Assembly (NCBI RefSeq): GCF_002266465.3
Contig: NZ_CP029427.2
Location: 6,884,501-6,948,500, forward strand
Length of the DNA: 64,000 bases
Origin: Bradyrhizobium symbiodeficiens
GTDB lineage: Bacteria; Pseudomonadota; Alphaproteobacteria; Rhizobiales; Xanthobacteraceae
Direction: 5' to 3'
Shown here: positions 42,667 through 51,010 of the stretch, piece by piece
Position numbering within the stretch: the stretch's first letter is position 1
Layout of the letters: each line of letters begins with the position of its first letter
The notes under the pieces: model-generated
The model's database searches: none
The model's input: the letters and a program-made list of their open reading frames with translations, nothing else
Told to the model about the DNA's origin: nothing
Program-made: the position numbers and the translations under genes

Positions 42667-43524
42667 ATGCCGCTCGATCGCCGTTCCCTGCTCGCCTCGC
42701 TATGCTGGATCGCGGCTTCCCCCGCGTTGGCCGCCGAGCCCCCGCCCGAACTCGAAACCTATGAGCGCGAGAGCGGCGGGCGGATCGGGGTCTATGCGGA
42801 GAACCTTGCGACCGGCAAGAAGCTCACCTGGCGCGCCGACGAGCGCTTCGTGATGTGCTCGACCTTCAAGGCCTCGCTCGCGGCCTGCGTGCTGGCTCGG
42901 GTCGATCGCGGCGAAGAGAAGCTTGCGGCCACGATCGCTTACGGCAAGGCCGATCTGCTGGAGTATGCGCCGGTCGCCAAGCAGAAGCTTGCGGCCGGCG
43001 CGATGTCGGTCAGCGACATGTGCAAGGCGATCGTCGAACTCAGCGACAACACCTGCGCGAATCTGCTGCTGGCGCGGATCGGCGGCCCCGCCGCGCTCAC
43101 CGCGTTCTGGCGGTCGCTCGGCGACACCACCTCGCGGTTGGATCACAACGAGCCCGAACTCAACCGCTCGCCGCCCGGCGATCCCCATGACACCACGACG
43201 CCGGCAGCGATGGCGGGAAATTTGCGGCGCCTGGTGGTGGGCGAGGCCCTGACGCCGGCCTCGCGTGCCCTGCTCACGGAGTGGATGGTGAACTGCAAGA
43301 CCGGCGCGAACCGGCTGCGCGGCGGCCTGCCCGCAGGCTGGACCATAGGCGACAAGACCGGCAACAACGGCAAGGATGCTTCGGGCGATATCGCGGTCGC
43401 CTGGCCGAAGCCCGAAACGCCGATCCTGATGGCGGCCTATACCCAGGGCGGCACGCCGAACGCGGCGCAGATCGAAGCCGCTTTTGCACGCATCGGGCGG
43501 ATGGTGGCCGAACGGCTGGCGTAA
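42667..43524 (+). CDS. Class A beta-lactamase
   Basis: 285 residues. The signal starts MPLDRRSLLAS, a twin-arginine-type signal, with cleavage near ALAAE. All class A motifs are present: STFK in MCSTFKAS (nucleophile Ser65 here), SDN in ELSDNTCANL, the Glu box in HNEPELN, and KTG in GDKTGNNG. A Cys immediately precedes the serine (as in CTX-M enzymes), but position 238 is not Cys, so the carbapenemase-type disulfide is absent. It hydrolyses beta-lactams in the periplasm; the spectrum is not predictable. No ampR-type regulator is adjacent. Followed after 48 bases by an antiporter gene. Confidence 0.93.
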   Translation: MPLDRRSLLASLCWIAASPALAAEPPPELETYERESGGRIGVYAENLATGKKLTWRADERFVMCSTFKASLAACVLARVDRGEEKLAATIAYGKADLLEYAPVAKQKLAAGAMSVSDMCKAIVELSDNTCANLLLARIGGPAALTAFWRSLGDTTSRLDHNEPELNRSPPGDPHDTTTPAAMAGNLRRLVVGEALTPASRALLTEWMVNCKTGANRLRGGLPAGWTIGDKTGNNGKDASGDIAVAWPKPETPILMAAYTQGGTPNAAQIEAAFARIGRMVAERLA

Positions 43525-43572
43525 GCCGCACGCATTGACGCAGCAGTCGCTTCCGGGTCAAGACAGGCCGTC

Positions 43573-45180
43573 ATGGAAGCGAAGTTTCAGACCTTTCTCA
43601 TCCTGCTCTCCGTACTGGCGGGCGTGGCTCTCGCTGCGCGCCGCTTCAACGTCGCCCCTGCCATCCTGCTGATGCTGGCCGGCGTCGGCCTCGCCTTCGT
43701 GCCGGGCATGCCGGCGGTGGAATTGCCGCCGGAACTGGTGCTGCTGATGGTGCTGCCGCCGCTGATCTACTCGGCCAGCGTCGCCATGAGCTGGCGCGAA
43801 TTCCGGAAAAATCTGCGCCCCATCGTGCTGCTCGCGGTCGGCGCCGTGATCTTCACTGCGGCGTTGGTGGCGGCCGCCACGCACTACATGATCGGCCTGC
43901 CCTGGACCATCGGCTTCCTGCTCGGTGCCATCGTCGCGCCGCCCGACGTGGTGGCGCCGCTCGCGATCGCGCGCCGGCTCAACATGCCGCGGCGTCTGCT
44001 GGTCATCCTCGAGGGTGAAGGGCTCGCCAATGATGCCACGGCGCTGATCCTCTATCGCTTCGCGCTGGCCGCCATCATGGTCGGTCATTTTTCGCTGCCG
44101 CTGGCCGCCGGCGAATTCCTCCTCATCGTCGCCAGCGAGATCGCCTTCGGCATCGGCGTCGGCTGGCTCTCCCTTCGCCTCCGCAAATGGTCCGGGGATC
44201 CCCAGGTCGAGCTGACGCTGTCGCTGATCACCCCCTACGTCTCCTATTGGCTGCCCGAGCATATCGGGGGCTCCGGGGTGATCGCGACGGTGGCCTGCGG
44301 CCTCTATGTGAGCTGGAACGGCCCGTTGCTGATCTCGTCGGCGACGCGCCTGCAAGGCATCTTCTTCTGGGATCTCGTGATCTACCTGATCGAGGGCGTG
44401 CTGTTCCTGCTCACCGGCTTCCAGCTGCGCGCGCTCTACGAGAAATCGAAGGCGTTCCCGCTCGACGACATCCTGATCGCGACCGCATTGGTTCTGGTCA
44501 TCATCGTGACCGCGCGCTTTGCCTGGCTCTATCCCGCAACCTATCTGCCGCGGATGCTCAGCAAGTCGCTGCGCAAGCGCGACCCGGCGCCGCCCTGGCA
44601 GTGGCCGTTCGTGCTCGCCTTCACCGGCGTGCGCGGGGCGGTGTCGCTCGCGGCTGCGCTGGCGCTGCCATTCACGCTGCCCGACGGCGATGCATTTCCG
44701 TATCGCGACCTGATTTTGTTCGTGGCCTTCGGCGTCATCTTCGTCACGCTGATCGGCGTCGGCCTGACGCTGCCGCCGGTGGTGCGCTGGCTCGGCGTCG
44801 CCGAGGCCGGCCGCAACGAGCATGCCGCCGAGCACGAGGCCGAGATCGCGGCGAGACGCCAGGCCCTCGACGCCGCGTTGAAATCGCTCGACGCGCTGAC
44901 TGAGGAGAAGGACGTCTCCGACGAAGTGATGCGGCTGCTGCGAGCCCGCCATGACATCCGTATCAGTCAGCTCCCCGATTCACTCGACCCCACCCACCAC
45001 GACGTCTCCGCCGCCGGCACCGCGCTGACCCGCGACCTGATCACCGCCGAACGAAAATTCATCCACGATCTCCTGCGCGACGGCCAGATCACCGACGAGA
45101 CCCGCCGCCGGATCGAGCGCGATCTGGATCTGGAGGAGGCGAGCCTGGCGAACCGCGAGTATCGGCGGACGCCGCTGTAG
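43573..45180 (+). CDS. CPA1-type Na+/H+ antiporter
   Basis: 535 residues with about twelve membrane helices in the first 430. Conserved CPA1 segments are GAIVAPPDVVAPLAIARRL (the ion-site Asp pair region, about residue 115-135), EGEGLANDATALILYR and FTGVRGAVSLAAALALP. The cytoplasmic C-terminal tail (about 430-535) is helical and charged. It exchanges cytoplasmic Na+ (or K+) for periplasmic protons. Starts 48 bases after the beta-lactamase gene on the same strand. Confidence 0.92.
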   Translation: MEAKFQTFLILLSVLAGVALAARRFNVAPAILLMLAGVGLAFVPGMPAVELPPELVLLMVLPPLIYSASVAMSWREFRKNLRPIVLLAVGAVIFTAALVAAATHYMIGLPWTIGFLLGAIVAPPDVVAPLAIARRLNMPRRLLVILEGEGLANDATALILYRFALAAIMVGHFSLPLAAGEFLLIVASEIAFGIGVGWLSLRLRKWSGDPQVELTLSLITPYVSYWLPEHIGGSGVIATVACGLYVSWNGPLLISSATRLQGIFFWDLVIYLIEGVLFLLTGFQLRALYEKSKAFPLDDILIATALVLVIIVTARFAWLYPATYLPRMLSKSLRKRDPAPPWQWPFVLAFTGVRGAVSLAAALALPFTLPDGDAFPYRDLILFVAFGVIFVTLIGVGLTLPPVVRWLGVAEAGRNEHAAEHEAEIAARRQALDAALKSLDALTEEKDVSDEVMRLLRARHDIRISQLPDSLDPTHHDVSAAGTALTRDLITAERKFIHDLLRDGQITDETRRRIERDLDLEEASLANREYRRTPL

Positions 45181-45217
45181 GCGTGCAAATCGCCCCGTGA
45201 TCTGCTACGATTGCCAA

Positions 45218-45448
45218 ATGACCAAGCAAGCTCTCGAAATCCTGCTGGAGCGCGTGTCCGCCTGGCCCGAAGAGGCCCAAGAGGAACTGATGCGGTCCCT
45301 GACCGACATCGAGAACAGGCATCTCGGCATCTATCGCCTCAGCGACGACGAGCGAAATGCCGTGCACCGTGGCCTGAAGGACATGCGCGAAGGGAGGCTC
45401 GCGAGCGACGAGGCGGTTGCCGCCGTCTTCAATCGCTACAGTGCATGA
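45218..45448 (+). CDS. Antitoxin of a ParE-type module
   Basis: 76 residues, mostly helical and charged (MTKQALEILLERVSAWP, then YRLSDDERNAVHRGLKDM). It resembles the short antitoxins upstream of ParE-type toxins. The start is taken at the ATG at 45218, without a clear ribosome-binding site; an earlier in-frame start exists at 45197. Its stop codon overlaps the toxin start in ATGA. DNA-binding and toxin-binding regions cannot be assigned confidently. Confidence 0.65.
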   Translation: MTKQALEILLERVSAWPEEAQEELMRSLTDIENRHLGIYRLSDDERNAVHRGLKDMREGRLASDEAVAAVFNRYSA

Positions 45449-45729
45449 GGGTGCGCTGGTCCGAGAGTTCACTTTCGGACATAGACGACATATTTTCCTA
45501 TATTCACGAGCGTAATCGCACGGCCGCGGTCGCTGTGGTCGAGCACATCAAAGCGGTCGCCGGCCTGCTCCAGGATTTTCCCGAGGTCGGTCATCTTACA
45601 GACGAGCCCGGCGTCCGCATGTTCCCCACCGTTCGCTACCCATATCTCATCTTTTACACGGTCAATCCTGCAGACGCCGAGATCGTAATCCTCCATGTGC
45701 GTCATGGAGCGCAGCAGCCTCGGCCTTGA
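45445..45729 (+). CDS. RelE/ParE superfamily toxin
   Basis: 94 residues. ParE fold: N-terminal helix WSESSLSDIDDIFSYIHERN, a PxVGHxTDEPGVRMFPTVRY loop, and the C-terminal strand AEIVILHVRHGAQ with the conserved Arg-His end. ParE toxins poison gyrase; RelE relatives cut mRNA, and the missing RelE catalytic residues favour ParE. It overlaps the antitoxin stop by four bases (ATGA), so the two are coupled. Confidence 0.82.
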   Translation: MRVRWSESSLSDIDDIFSYIHERNRTAAVAVVEHIKAVAGLLQDFPEVGHLTDEPGVRMFPTVRYPYLIFYTVNPADAEIVILHVRHGAQQPRP

Positions 45730-45751
45730 ATCCTGCCATGTCTGACGCAAT

Positions 45752-46555
45752 CTACCGCCTCGCGCAGAACTCTCCTATGGCCGAAGCCACGGCCGCCGCA
45801 ATCGTCTCGTGCCGCTCCGGCGAGTTCATCGCCATTTCCTCGTCGCGGTTGATGATGGAGCCGGCCTCGAGCAGCACTGCGGCACTGCTCGTCCGCGACA
45901 GGACGACGAGCCCGTCATAGCGGTAGACGCCGACATCCTTGTCGAGCAACTGACGCCGGTAACGGCCCATCAGCGGCAAGGTGTACTGACTGGCATAATG
46001 CAGCCCCTGCTCCTTCAACTGCCTGCCGATCAACCGGGCCAGCATCAGGCTGGTGGCGAAGTGCGAATTCTGCCGCGACACGAACAGCGAGTGGCCCGAA
46101 AAGCGGTCGCTGAAATAGCTCTTCGCGCCATCGAACTCCCAGCTCTCGAGCAGTTTATCGGGCACCGAATCATGGTGGATCGACAGGAAGAGATCGGCCC
46201 GGCCGTCATTCGCGGCACTGACCCGCTTGAACAGGCTCGGTCGCGCCTTGCCGTCGGTGACGAGCAGGCGGGTCGCCGCAAAGCCTTCGTGCCTGAGTTT
46301 GGTCGTGACCAACCTCGCGAGCCTGAAGTTGAAGCCGAACTCCGGATCGTTGCGAGCGCTCAGCGCGCCGTAGGAATCCGGGGTGTGGCCGACATCCACG
46401 ACGATTCGGAATTTGCGCGGCTCGCATGCCTCCAGCGCGATCGCTCTCGACCTCGCCTTTGCAAGCTTGGGTGCACCGGCTGCCCACGCAACGTCGATTG
46501 GCGAAAGCAAAAGCGGGATCAGCGAGACCGCGAGAGCACGCCACGACCTTCTCAC
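45752..46555 (-). CDS. N-acetylmuramoyl-L-alanine amidase (Amidase_3)
   Basis: 267 residues. An N-terminal signal or anchor (RRSWRALAVSLIPLLLSPID) is followed by a zinc-dependent amidase domain: His in VVDVGHTPDSYG, His in LSIHHDSV and the catalytic Glu in LLEAGSIIN. It cleaves the bond between muramic acid and the stem peptide in the periplasm, as AmiC-type enzymes do in cell separation. A GTG start at 46555 is used because its GTGA overlaps the stop of the upstream dioxygenase gene; the longer open frame has no signal peptide. Confidence 0.87.
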   Translation of the reverse strand: MRRSWRALAVSLIPLLLSPIDVAWAAGAPKLAKARSRAIALEACEPRKFRIVVDVGHTPDSYGALSARNDPEFGFNFRLARLVTTKLRHEGFAATRLLVTDGKARPSLFKRVSAANDGRADLFLSIHHDSVPDKLLESWEFDGAKSYFSDRFSGHSLFVSRQNSHFATSLMLARLIGRQLKEQGLHYASQYTLPLMGRYRRQLLDKDVGVYRYDGLVVLSRTSSAAVLLEAGSIINRDEEMAMNSPERHETIAAAVASAIGEFCARR

Positions 46556-47448
46556 ACCGGCCGCTCCCCCTTCACCGTCACCCGCGTCCCCGAGCGCGTA
46601 TGCGGCCAGTAATCCCACATCGCGCGGTGCTGGGTGCAGCGGTTGTCCCAGAATGCGATGGCGTTCTCGGTCCAGCGGAAGCGGCACTGGAACAGGGGGT
46701 TCTCGGCGTGCTGGTAGAGATAGGCGAGCATCGCGTCGCTCTCGTCGCGAGGGATGCCGTTGATGTGGCGGGTGAAGCCGCGATTGACATAGAGCGCCTT
46801 CTTGGCTGTGACCGGGTGCGTGCGCACCACGGGGTGCTCGGCGTTCGGATAGGCCGGGCGGTCGGCGACGCCGTAATTCGCGTAGAGCCCGCGATAGATC
46901 GGCTCGCCATCGTGCAGAGCCGTGAGGCCATCGAGATAGGCCTTCATGCGATCGGACAGCGCATCATAGGCCGCATACATGTTGGCGAACAGCGTGTCGC
47001 CGCCGCGCGGCGGGCACTGCTTGATGTAGAGGATCGAGCCCATCGGCGGTTCGAGATCGCAGGACACGTCGGAATGCCAGCCCTCGCCATTGGCACGCGG
47101 CGAATTCTTGTCGGCGTAGATCTTCATCAGCGCGGGGTCTTCGTCCTCGTGGGGAGCTGCGGGATGAAAATGCAGCTCGCCGAACTTGCGGCCGAAAGCG
47201 AGGTGCTGCTGCGGCGTGATGTTCTGGTCGCGGAAGAAGATGACGAGGTTTTCGGCGAGCGCGCGGTGGATCTCGTCCATCTGCTGGTTGGACCGGGCGT
47301 CGTCGGAGACGAGCCTGCCGATGTCCACGCCCGATATTTCGGCGCCGATGATGGGGGTGAGCTTCTCGACCGCGATGGTTTCGTAGGGCGCGCCATCCTC
47401 GGCCGTGTGGCGATAGCGCGGGCCTTGCTTGCCGGATAACGAACTCAT
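46552..47448 (-). CDS. TauD/TfdA family alpha-ketoglutarate dioxygenase
   Basis: 298 residues. Iron(II)/2-oxoglutarate dioxygenase with the HxD metal motif in GWHSDVS (about residue 123), the distal His in CTQHRAMWD and the 2-oxoglutarate-binding Arg near SGTRVTV. Family members act on taurine, alkylsulfonates, 2,4-D and similar acids; the substrate here is not set. The ATG at 47448 gives MSSLSGKQ. Its stop overlaps the start of the cell-wall amidase gene by four bases, an unusual pairing. Confidence 0.9.
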   Translation of the reverse strand: MSSLSGKQGPRYRHTAEDGAPYETIAVEKLTPIIGAEISGVDIGRLVSDDARSNQQMDEIHRALAENLVIFFRDQNITPQQHLAFGRKFGELHFHPAAPHEDEDPALMKIYADKNSPRANGEGWHSDVSCDLEPPMGSILYIKQCPPRGGDTLFANMYAAYDALSDRMKAYLDGLTALHDGEPIYRGLYANYGVADRPAYPNAEHPVVRTHPVTAKKALYVNRGFTRHINGIPRDESDAMLAYLYQHAENPLFQCRFRWTENAIAFWDNRCTQHRAMWDYWPHTRSGTRVTVKGERPV

Positions 47449-47490
47449 GGCGAGTCTCCCGATCGTTTTGATTGGGAGCATGGTAGCAAT

Positions 47491-47570
47491 GTAGGACGGG
47501 TTAGCGAAGCGTAACCCGCCACTTCGCGGGCGCAAAAAAGGCGGGCTACGCTTTCGCTAACCCGCCCTAC
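47491..47570. repeat. Intergenic palindromic repeat, family A
   Basis: Outer arms GTAGGACGGGTTAGC and GCTAACCCGCCCTAC, with inner GCGTAACCCGCC and GGCGGGCTACGC. It shares its units with 4661-4738. Intergenic, between the dioxygenase and ispG genes. Confidence 0.78.
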
Positions 47571-47591
47571 CATTCCTGATCTGGAGTAAAA

Positions 47592-48875
47592 CTACTCCGC
47601 CGCGGTCACCGGCACCTTGATGCCTTGGCCGTAGCGCTGCTCGATATAGTCGATCACCAGCGCCTTGAAGTCGGCCGAGATCGTGGGACCGCGCAGCGTG
47701 CGGAACTTCTTGCCGTCGACGAAGACAGGCGCGGCCGGGGCTTCGCCGGTGCCGGGCAAGGAGATGCCGATATTGGCATGCTTGGATTCGCCGGGGCCGT
47801 TGACGATGCAGCCCATCACCGCGACGTTGAGCTCTTCCACGCCGGGATATTTCGTCTTCCAGGTCGGCATCTCGTCGCGGATGAACTCCTGGATCGAGCT
47901 TGCCAGCTCCTGGAACGTGGTCGAGGTGGTGCGGCCGCAACCGGGACAGGCCGCGACCAGCGGCACGAAGGTGCGGAAGCCCATGGTCTGCAGCAGCTCC
48001 TGGCCGACCTGCACCTCACGGGTGCGATCGCCGCCGGGCTCCGGCGTCAGCGAGATGCGGATGGTGTCGCCGATGCCCTGCTGCAGCAGGATGCCGAGCG
48101 CGGCGGAGGAAGCAACGATGCCCTTGGTGCCCATGCCGGCCTCGGTGAGGCCAAGGTGGATGGCGTAGTCGGAACGGCTGGCGAGCACCTCGTAGACCGC
48201 GATCAGATCCTGCACCGCCGAGACCTTTGCGGAGAGGATGATGCGGTTCTTGGGCATGCCGAGCTCTTCGGCGCGCGCGGCCGACAGCAGCGCCGACTGC
48301 ACCATGGCTTCGCGCATCACCGCGCGCGCATCGCGCGGATTGGACGAGGCGGTATTCTCGTCCATCAGCTTGGTCAGCAGCTCCTGGTCGAGCGAGCCCC
48401 AATTGGCGCCGATGCGGACCGGCTTGCTGTTCTTGTTGGCGATCTCGATGATGTCGGCGAACTGGGTGTCGCGCTTGTCCTTGAAGCCGACATTGCCGGG
48501 ATTGATGCGGTACTTGGCGAGCGCCTCGGCGCAGGCCGGATAGGCCGCGAGCAGCTTGTGGCCGATATAGTGGAAGTCGCCGATCAGCGGCGTGGTGATA
48601 CCGCGCTTGGCGAGGCCGTCGCGAATGTGCGGAACGGCGGCAGCGGCTTCCTCGCGATCCACGGTGATGCGGACCATTTCGGAGCCGGCGCGCGCGAGCG
48701 CTGCGACCTGGGCAATGGTACCGTCGATGTCGGCGGTATCGGTGTTGGTCATCGACTGCACGACGATCGGCGCACCGCCGCCGACGGCGACGTCGCCGAC
48801 CTTGACCTGAGTGGTACGATGGCGCGGCGCGGGCCCCGCGATGTCGGAATCGATTGATGTTTCGGGCTTGTTCAT
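47592..48875 (-). CDS. ispG: 4-hydroxy-3-methylbut-2-enyl diphosphate synthase (flavodoxin type)
   Basis: 427 residues, full-length GcpE. Makes HMBPP in the non-mevalonate isoprenoid pathway. The [4Fe-4S] Cys ligands are in CPGCGRTT and GCIVNGPGE. The TIM-barrel start QVKVGDVAVGGGAPIVVQSM is conserved. It follows the DMT exporter gene by 13 bases. With the prenyl synthase at 38028 it covers two separate isoprenoid steps. Confidence 0.96.
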   Translation of the reverse strand: MNKPETSIDSDIAGPAPRHRTTQVKVGDVAVGGGAPIVVQSMTNTDTADIDGTIAQVAALARAGSEMVRITVDREEAAAAVPHIRDGLAKRGITTPLIGDFHYIGHKLLAAYPACAEALAKYRINPGNVGFKDKRDTQFADIIEIANKNSKPVRIGANWGSLDQELLTKLMDENTASSNPRDARAVMREAMVQSALLSAARAEELGMPKNRIILSAKVSAVQDLIAVYEVLASRSDYAIHLGLTEAGMGTKGIVASSAALGILLQQGIGDTIRISLTPEPGGDRTREVQVGQELLQTMGFRTFVPLVAACPGCGRTTSTTFQELASSIQEFIRDEMPTWKTKYPGVEELNVAVMGCIVNGPGESKHANIGISLPGTGEAPAAPVFVDGKKFRTLRGPTISADFKALVIDYIEQRYGQGIKVPVTAAE

Positions 48876-48888
48876 GGGGGTCCAAATA

Positions 48889-49842
48889 TCAGGTTTTGGT
48901 GACGTTCAGCAATGCGTCGCGCGGCGCCGCAGCGACTTGGCTCGGACGGTTAACCAGAAAAAGCCCAGCAATTACAAGGACGGCTGCCGCCCCGAACGCC
49001 AAGCTTAGGGTGTCATGCATGATGAAATAGCTACCCACCACGCCAAACAAAGGGGTGATGAAGGTAAAAGCCGACAATTTGCTGGCCGAATAGGTCTTCA
49101 CGAGAGCGAACCAAAGCGTGAACGTGGTTCCAACCACCCAGATCGCCTGGAACGCCATCAGGCCGAGCGACAGCGGCGCGGGGGTGTGCGTGATGGTCTC
49201 GCCGAACAGCCAGGCCGCCAGCCCCAGGATCGGGATCGAGATCGCGACCTGATAGCCCAGCGCCTTCTCGGGCGCGGCGAACCGCAAGCGCGTCCCCTTG
49301 GCAACCAGCGTGGTCGCCGCCCACAGCGCGGCACCGCCGACGATCATGAGGTCGCCGAGCAGAACATGCGAATCGACGTTGGGCTGCGGCACGCCAATCG
49401 CGAGGGCGACGCCGGCAAAGCTGATGGCGAGGCCCAGCCATTGCGAGGCGCCGAGCCGCTCGCCGAGCACCTGGTAGGAGCCGAGCGCAACGAAGAACGG
49501 CGCGGTATAGAGGAACACCACCGCGCGCGACGCCGAGGTGAGGCGTAGCCCCTGGAAAATCAGCACGAATTCGATGCCGAACATCAGCCCGGCGATCAGG
49601 CCCGGCTTCCACGTGCCGTCGTTCTCGAAGAATTTGACGCCGCGAAACGTGCCGATGAGGAACAGCACCGGCAGCGCGCCCGCCGACCGGATCGTGGCCT
49701 GCAGCATCGGCGGGATGTCCGGCAGCACCAGCTTCACCGCGATCTGGTTGAACCCCCAGGTCAGGCACAGCATGAGCATCAGGGCGATGGCGCCGGCACT
49801 GAGGGGGCGTGCGGCGGAGGGGTTGGCTTGTGGTGAGGACAT
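48889..49842 (-). CDS. DMT superfamily transporter (EamA)
   Basis: 317 residues, ten membrane helices in two EamA repeats (first about 18-150, second about 165-300). Typical starts are LMLCLTWGFNQIAVKLVLPD and WAATTLVAKGTRLRF. Probably exports a metabolite, often an amino acid or related compound; the substrate is unknown. Between the Zur-like gene (36 bases upstream) and ispG (13 bases downstream), all in the same orientation. Confidence 0.88.
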   Translation of the reverse strand: MSSPQANPSAARPLSAGAIALMLMLCLTWGFNQIAVKLVLPDIPPMLQATIRSAGALPVLFLIGTFRGVKFFENDGTWKPGLIAGLMFGIEFVLIFQGLRLTSASRAVVFLYTAPFFVALGSYQVLGERLGASQWLGLAISFAGVALAIGVPQPNVDSHVLLGDLMIVGGAALWAATTLVAKGTRLRFAAPEKALGYQVAISIPILGLAAWLFGETITHTPAPLSLGLMAFQAIWVVGTTFTLWFALVKTYSASKLSAFTFITPLFGVVGSYFIMHDTLSLAFGAAAVLVIAGLFLVNRPSQVAAAPRDALLNVTKT

Positions 49843-49878
49843 CTCTTCCCGAAAACCGGCTTTGCGCCGTTGTTTGCT

Positions 49879-50373
49879 TTATGCAGCTTTCTGACAATGG
49901 GTGCAGATGCCCGTGATCTCGACCACGGACAGCTTGGGTGCGAAGCCTGAACTGCGCGCGGCAACGTTGATATCATTGGCAAAGGACGCCGACGAAATCT
50001 CGCCGACCAGGCCGCAGCGCTCGCAGATCAGGAACGCCACCGCCGAGGTCGCGTCGTGGTCATGGGCGGCGCAGGCGAGATAGGCATTGCGGCTTTCGAT
50101 GCGGTGCACGAGGCCGTTGGCCATCAGGAAATCGAGCGCGCGGTAGACCGTGATCGGCGCCGGACGGGCCATCGACTTGGCCAATTCGTCGATCACCTCG
50201 TAGGCGCCGAGCGGGCGGTGGCTGGAGAGCAAGGCCGCCAGCACGTGACGACGAATGGGTGTGAACTTCTGCGCGCGCTGCTCGCAAACGGCCTCGGCAT
50301 GCGCCAGCGCATCCGCGGTGCAGCGGCCGTGATCATGGTCGGGCGCAGGAAATGCCGGCTTTGCGAGGGTCAT
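49879..50373 (-). CDS. zur: Fur family regulator, Zur-like
   Basis: 164 residues. Winged-helix domain (about 35-100, with PITVYRALDFLMANGLVHRIES) and a C-terminal dimerisation domain with two CxxC pairs (CERCG and CTHCQ) that bind structural zinc. The His-rich N-terminal run (PDHDHGRC) and the AHDHDATSAV segment are Zur-like features. It would repress zinc-uptake genes when zinc is plentiful. The ATG at 50373 is preferred to one 12 codons earlier. No zinc transporter gene is adjacent. Confidence 0.85.
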   Translation of the reverse strand: MTLAKPAFPAPDHDHGRCTADALAHAEAVCEQRAQKFTPIRRHVLAALLSSHRPLGAYEVIDELAKSMARPAPITVYRALDFLMANGLVHRIESRNAYLACAAHDHDATSAVAFLICERCGLVGEISSASFANDINVAARSSGFAPKLSVVEITGICTHCQKAA

Positions 50374-50484
50374 GCGGCCCGCTTCTAGCATTTCGGCGGG
50401 GGAACCCAAAGCACGACCGCCGAGTGGCGGTCAGCCATGCTTTTGCTGCGGGACAGCGTCCCGCTAACCCGGCATGAAATAATC

Positions 50485-50498
50485 ATAAGCTTGCTTAT
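50485..50498. promoter_or_regulatory. Candidate MarR operator upstream of the efflux operon
   Basis: Perfect inverted repeat ATAAGC-TT-GCTTAT, followed by a further partial match CAAGCTTATT at 50505-50514 and by AAGCTTATG at the start codon. MarR proteins commonly bind such sites over their own promoters, so this is a likely autoregulatory operator. The repeat is seen; binding is inferred. Confidence 0.55.
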
Positions 50499-50527
50499 TA
50501 TATTCAAGCTTATTGGAGACAAAGCTT

Positions 50528-51010
50528 ATGACCCGCGGGTCCGTCGACCAGAATTTCCTGTTCACGCTGGGCGAGCTCTACCGCCTCTTGCGCGTCTATG
50601 CCGACAAGGAGGCTTCGCGCTTCGGCATCACCCGCGCGCAATGGGCGGTGCTGGCCAAGGTCGAGCGCAGCGAGGGCATGAAGCAATCGGAACTCGCCGA
50701 GCTGCTCGAGATGCAGCCGATCACGCTGACCCGCCTGATCGACAAGCTCTGCGACAGCGATTGGATCGAGCGTCGCAGCGACGCTTCGGACCGCCGCGTC
50801 AAGCGGCTTTATCTCAGGAAGGCCGGCCGGCAATTGCTGGGCCGGATGAGCGGGCTGAAGTCGGAGCTGACCGCCAACGCGCTGGACGGCATCACGCCGG
50901 CCGACGCTCATCGCCTGCTGACCCAGCTCGAAACCATCAAGGAAAACGTGCGCACCGCGATCCAGACCAGCGGTGCGGAACAGGCGCGCAAGGAGCAGCG
51001 CTATGGCTGA
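50528..51010 (+). CDS. MarR family transcriptional regulator
   Basis: 160 residues. Winged helix-turn-helix with the family core RAQWAVLAKVERSEGMKQSEL, ITLTRLIDKLCDSDWIERR and SDASDRRVKRLYL. Likely represses its own operon until a toxic ligand binds. The ATG at 50528 follows GGAGA; a TTG start 15 bases earlier is possible. Its stop overlaps the emrA start (ATGGCTGA), so translation is coupled. Confidence 0.92.
   Translation: MTRGSVDQNFLFTLGELYRLLRVYADKEASRFGITRAQWAVLAKVERSEGMKQSELAELLEMQPITLTRLIDKLCDSDWIERRSDASDRRVKRLYLRKAGRQLLGRMSGLKSELTANALDGITPADAHRLLTQLETIKENVRTAIQTSGAEQARKEQRYG

Noticed and set aside
42667..43524. Carbapenemase-type Cys69-Cys238 disulfide
   Set aside because: The KTG motif is followed by Asn-Asn, not Cys, so the second half of the disulfide is missing.
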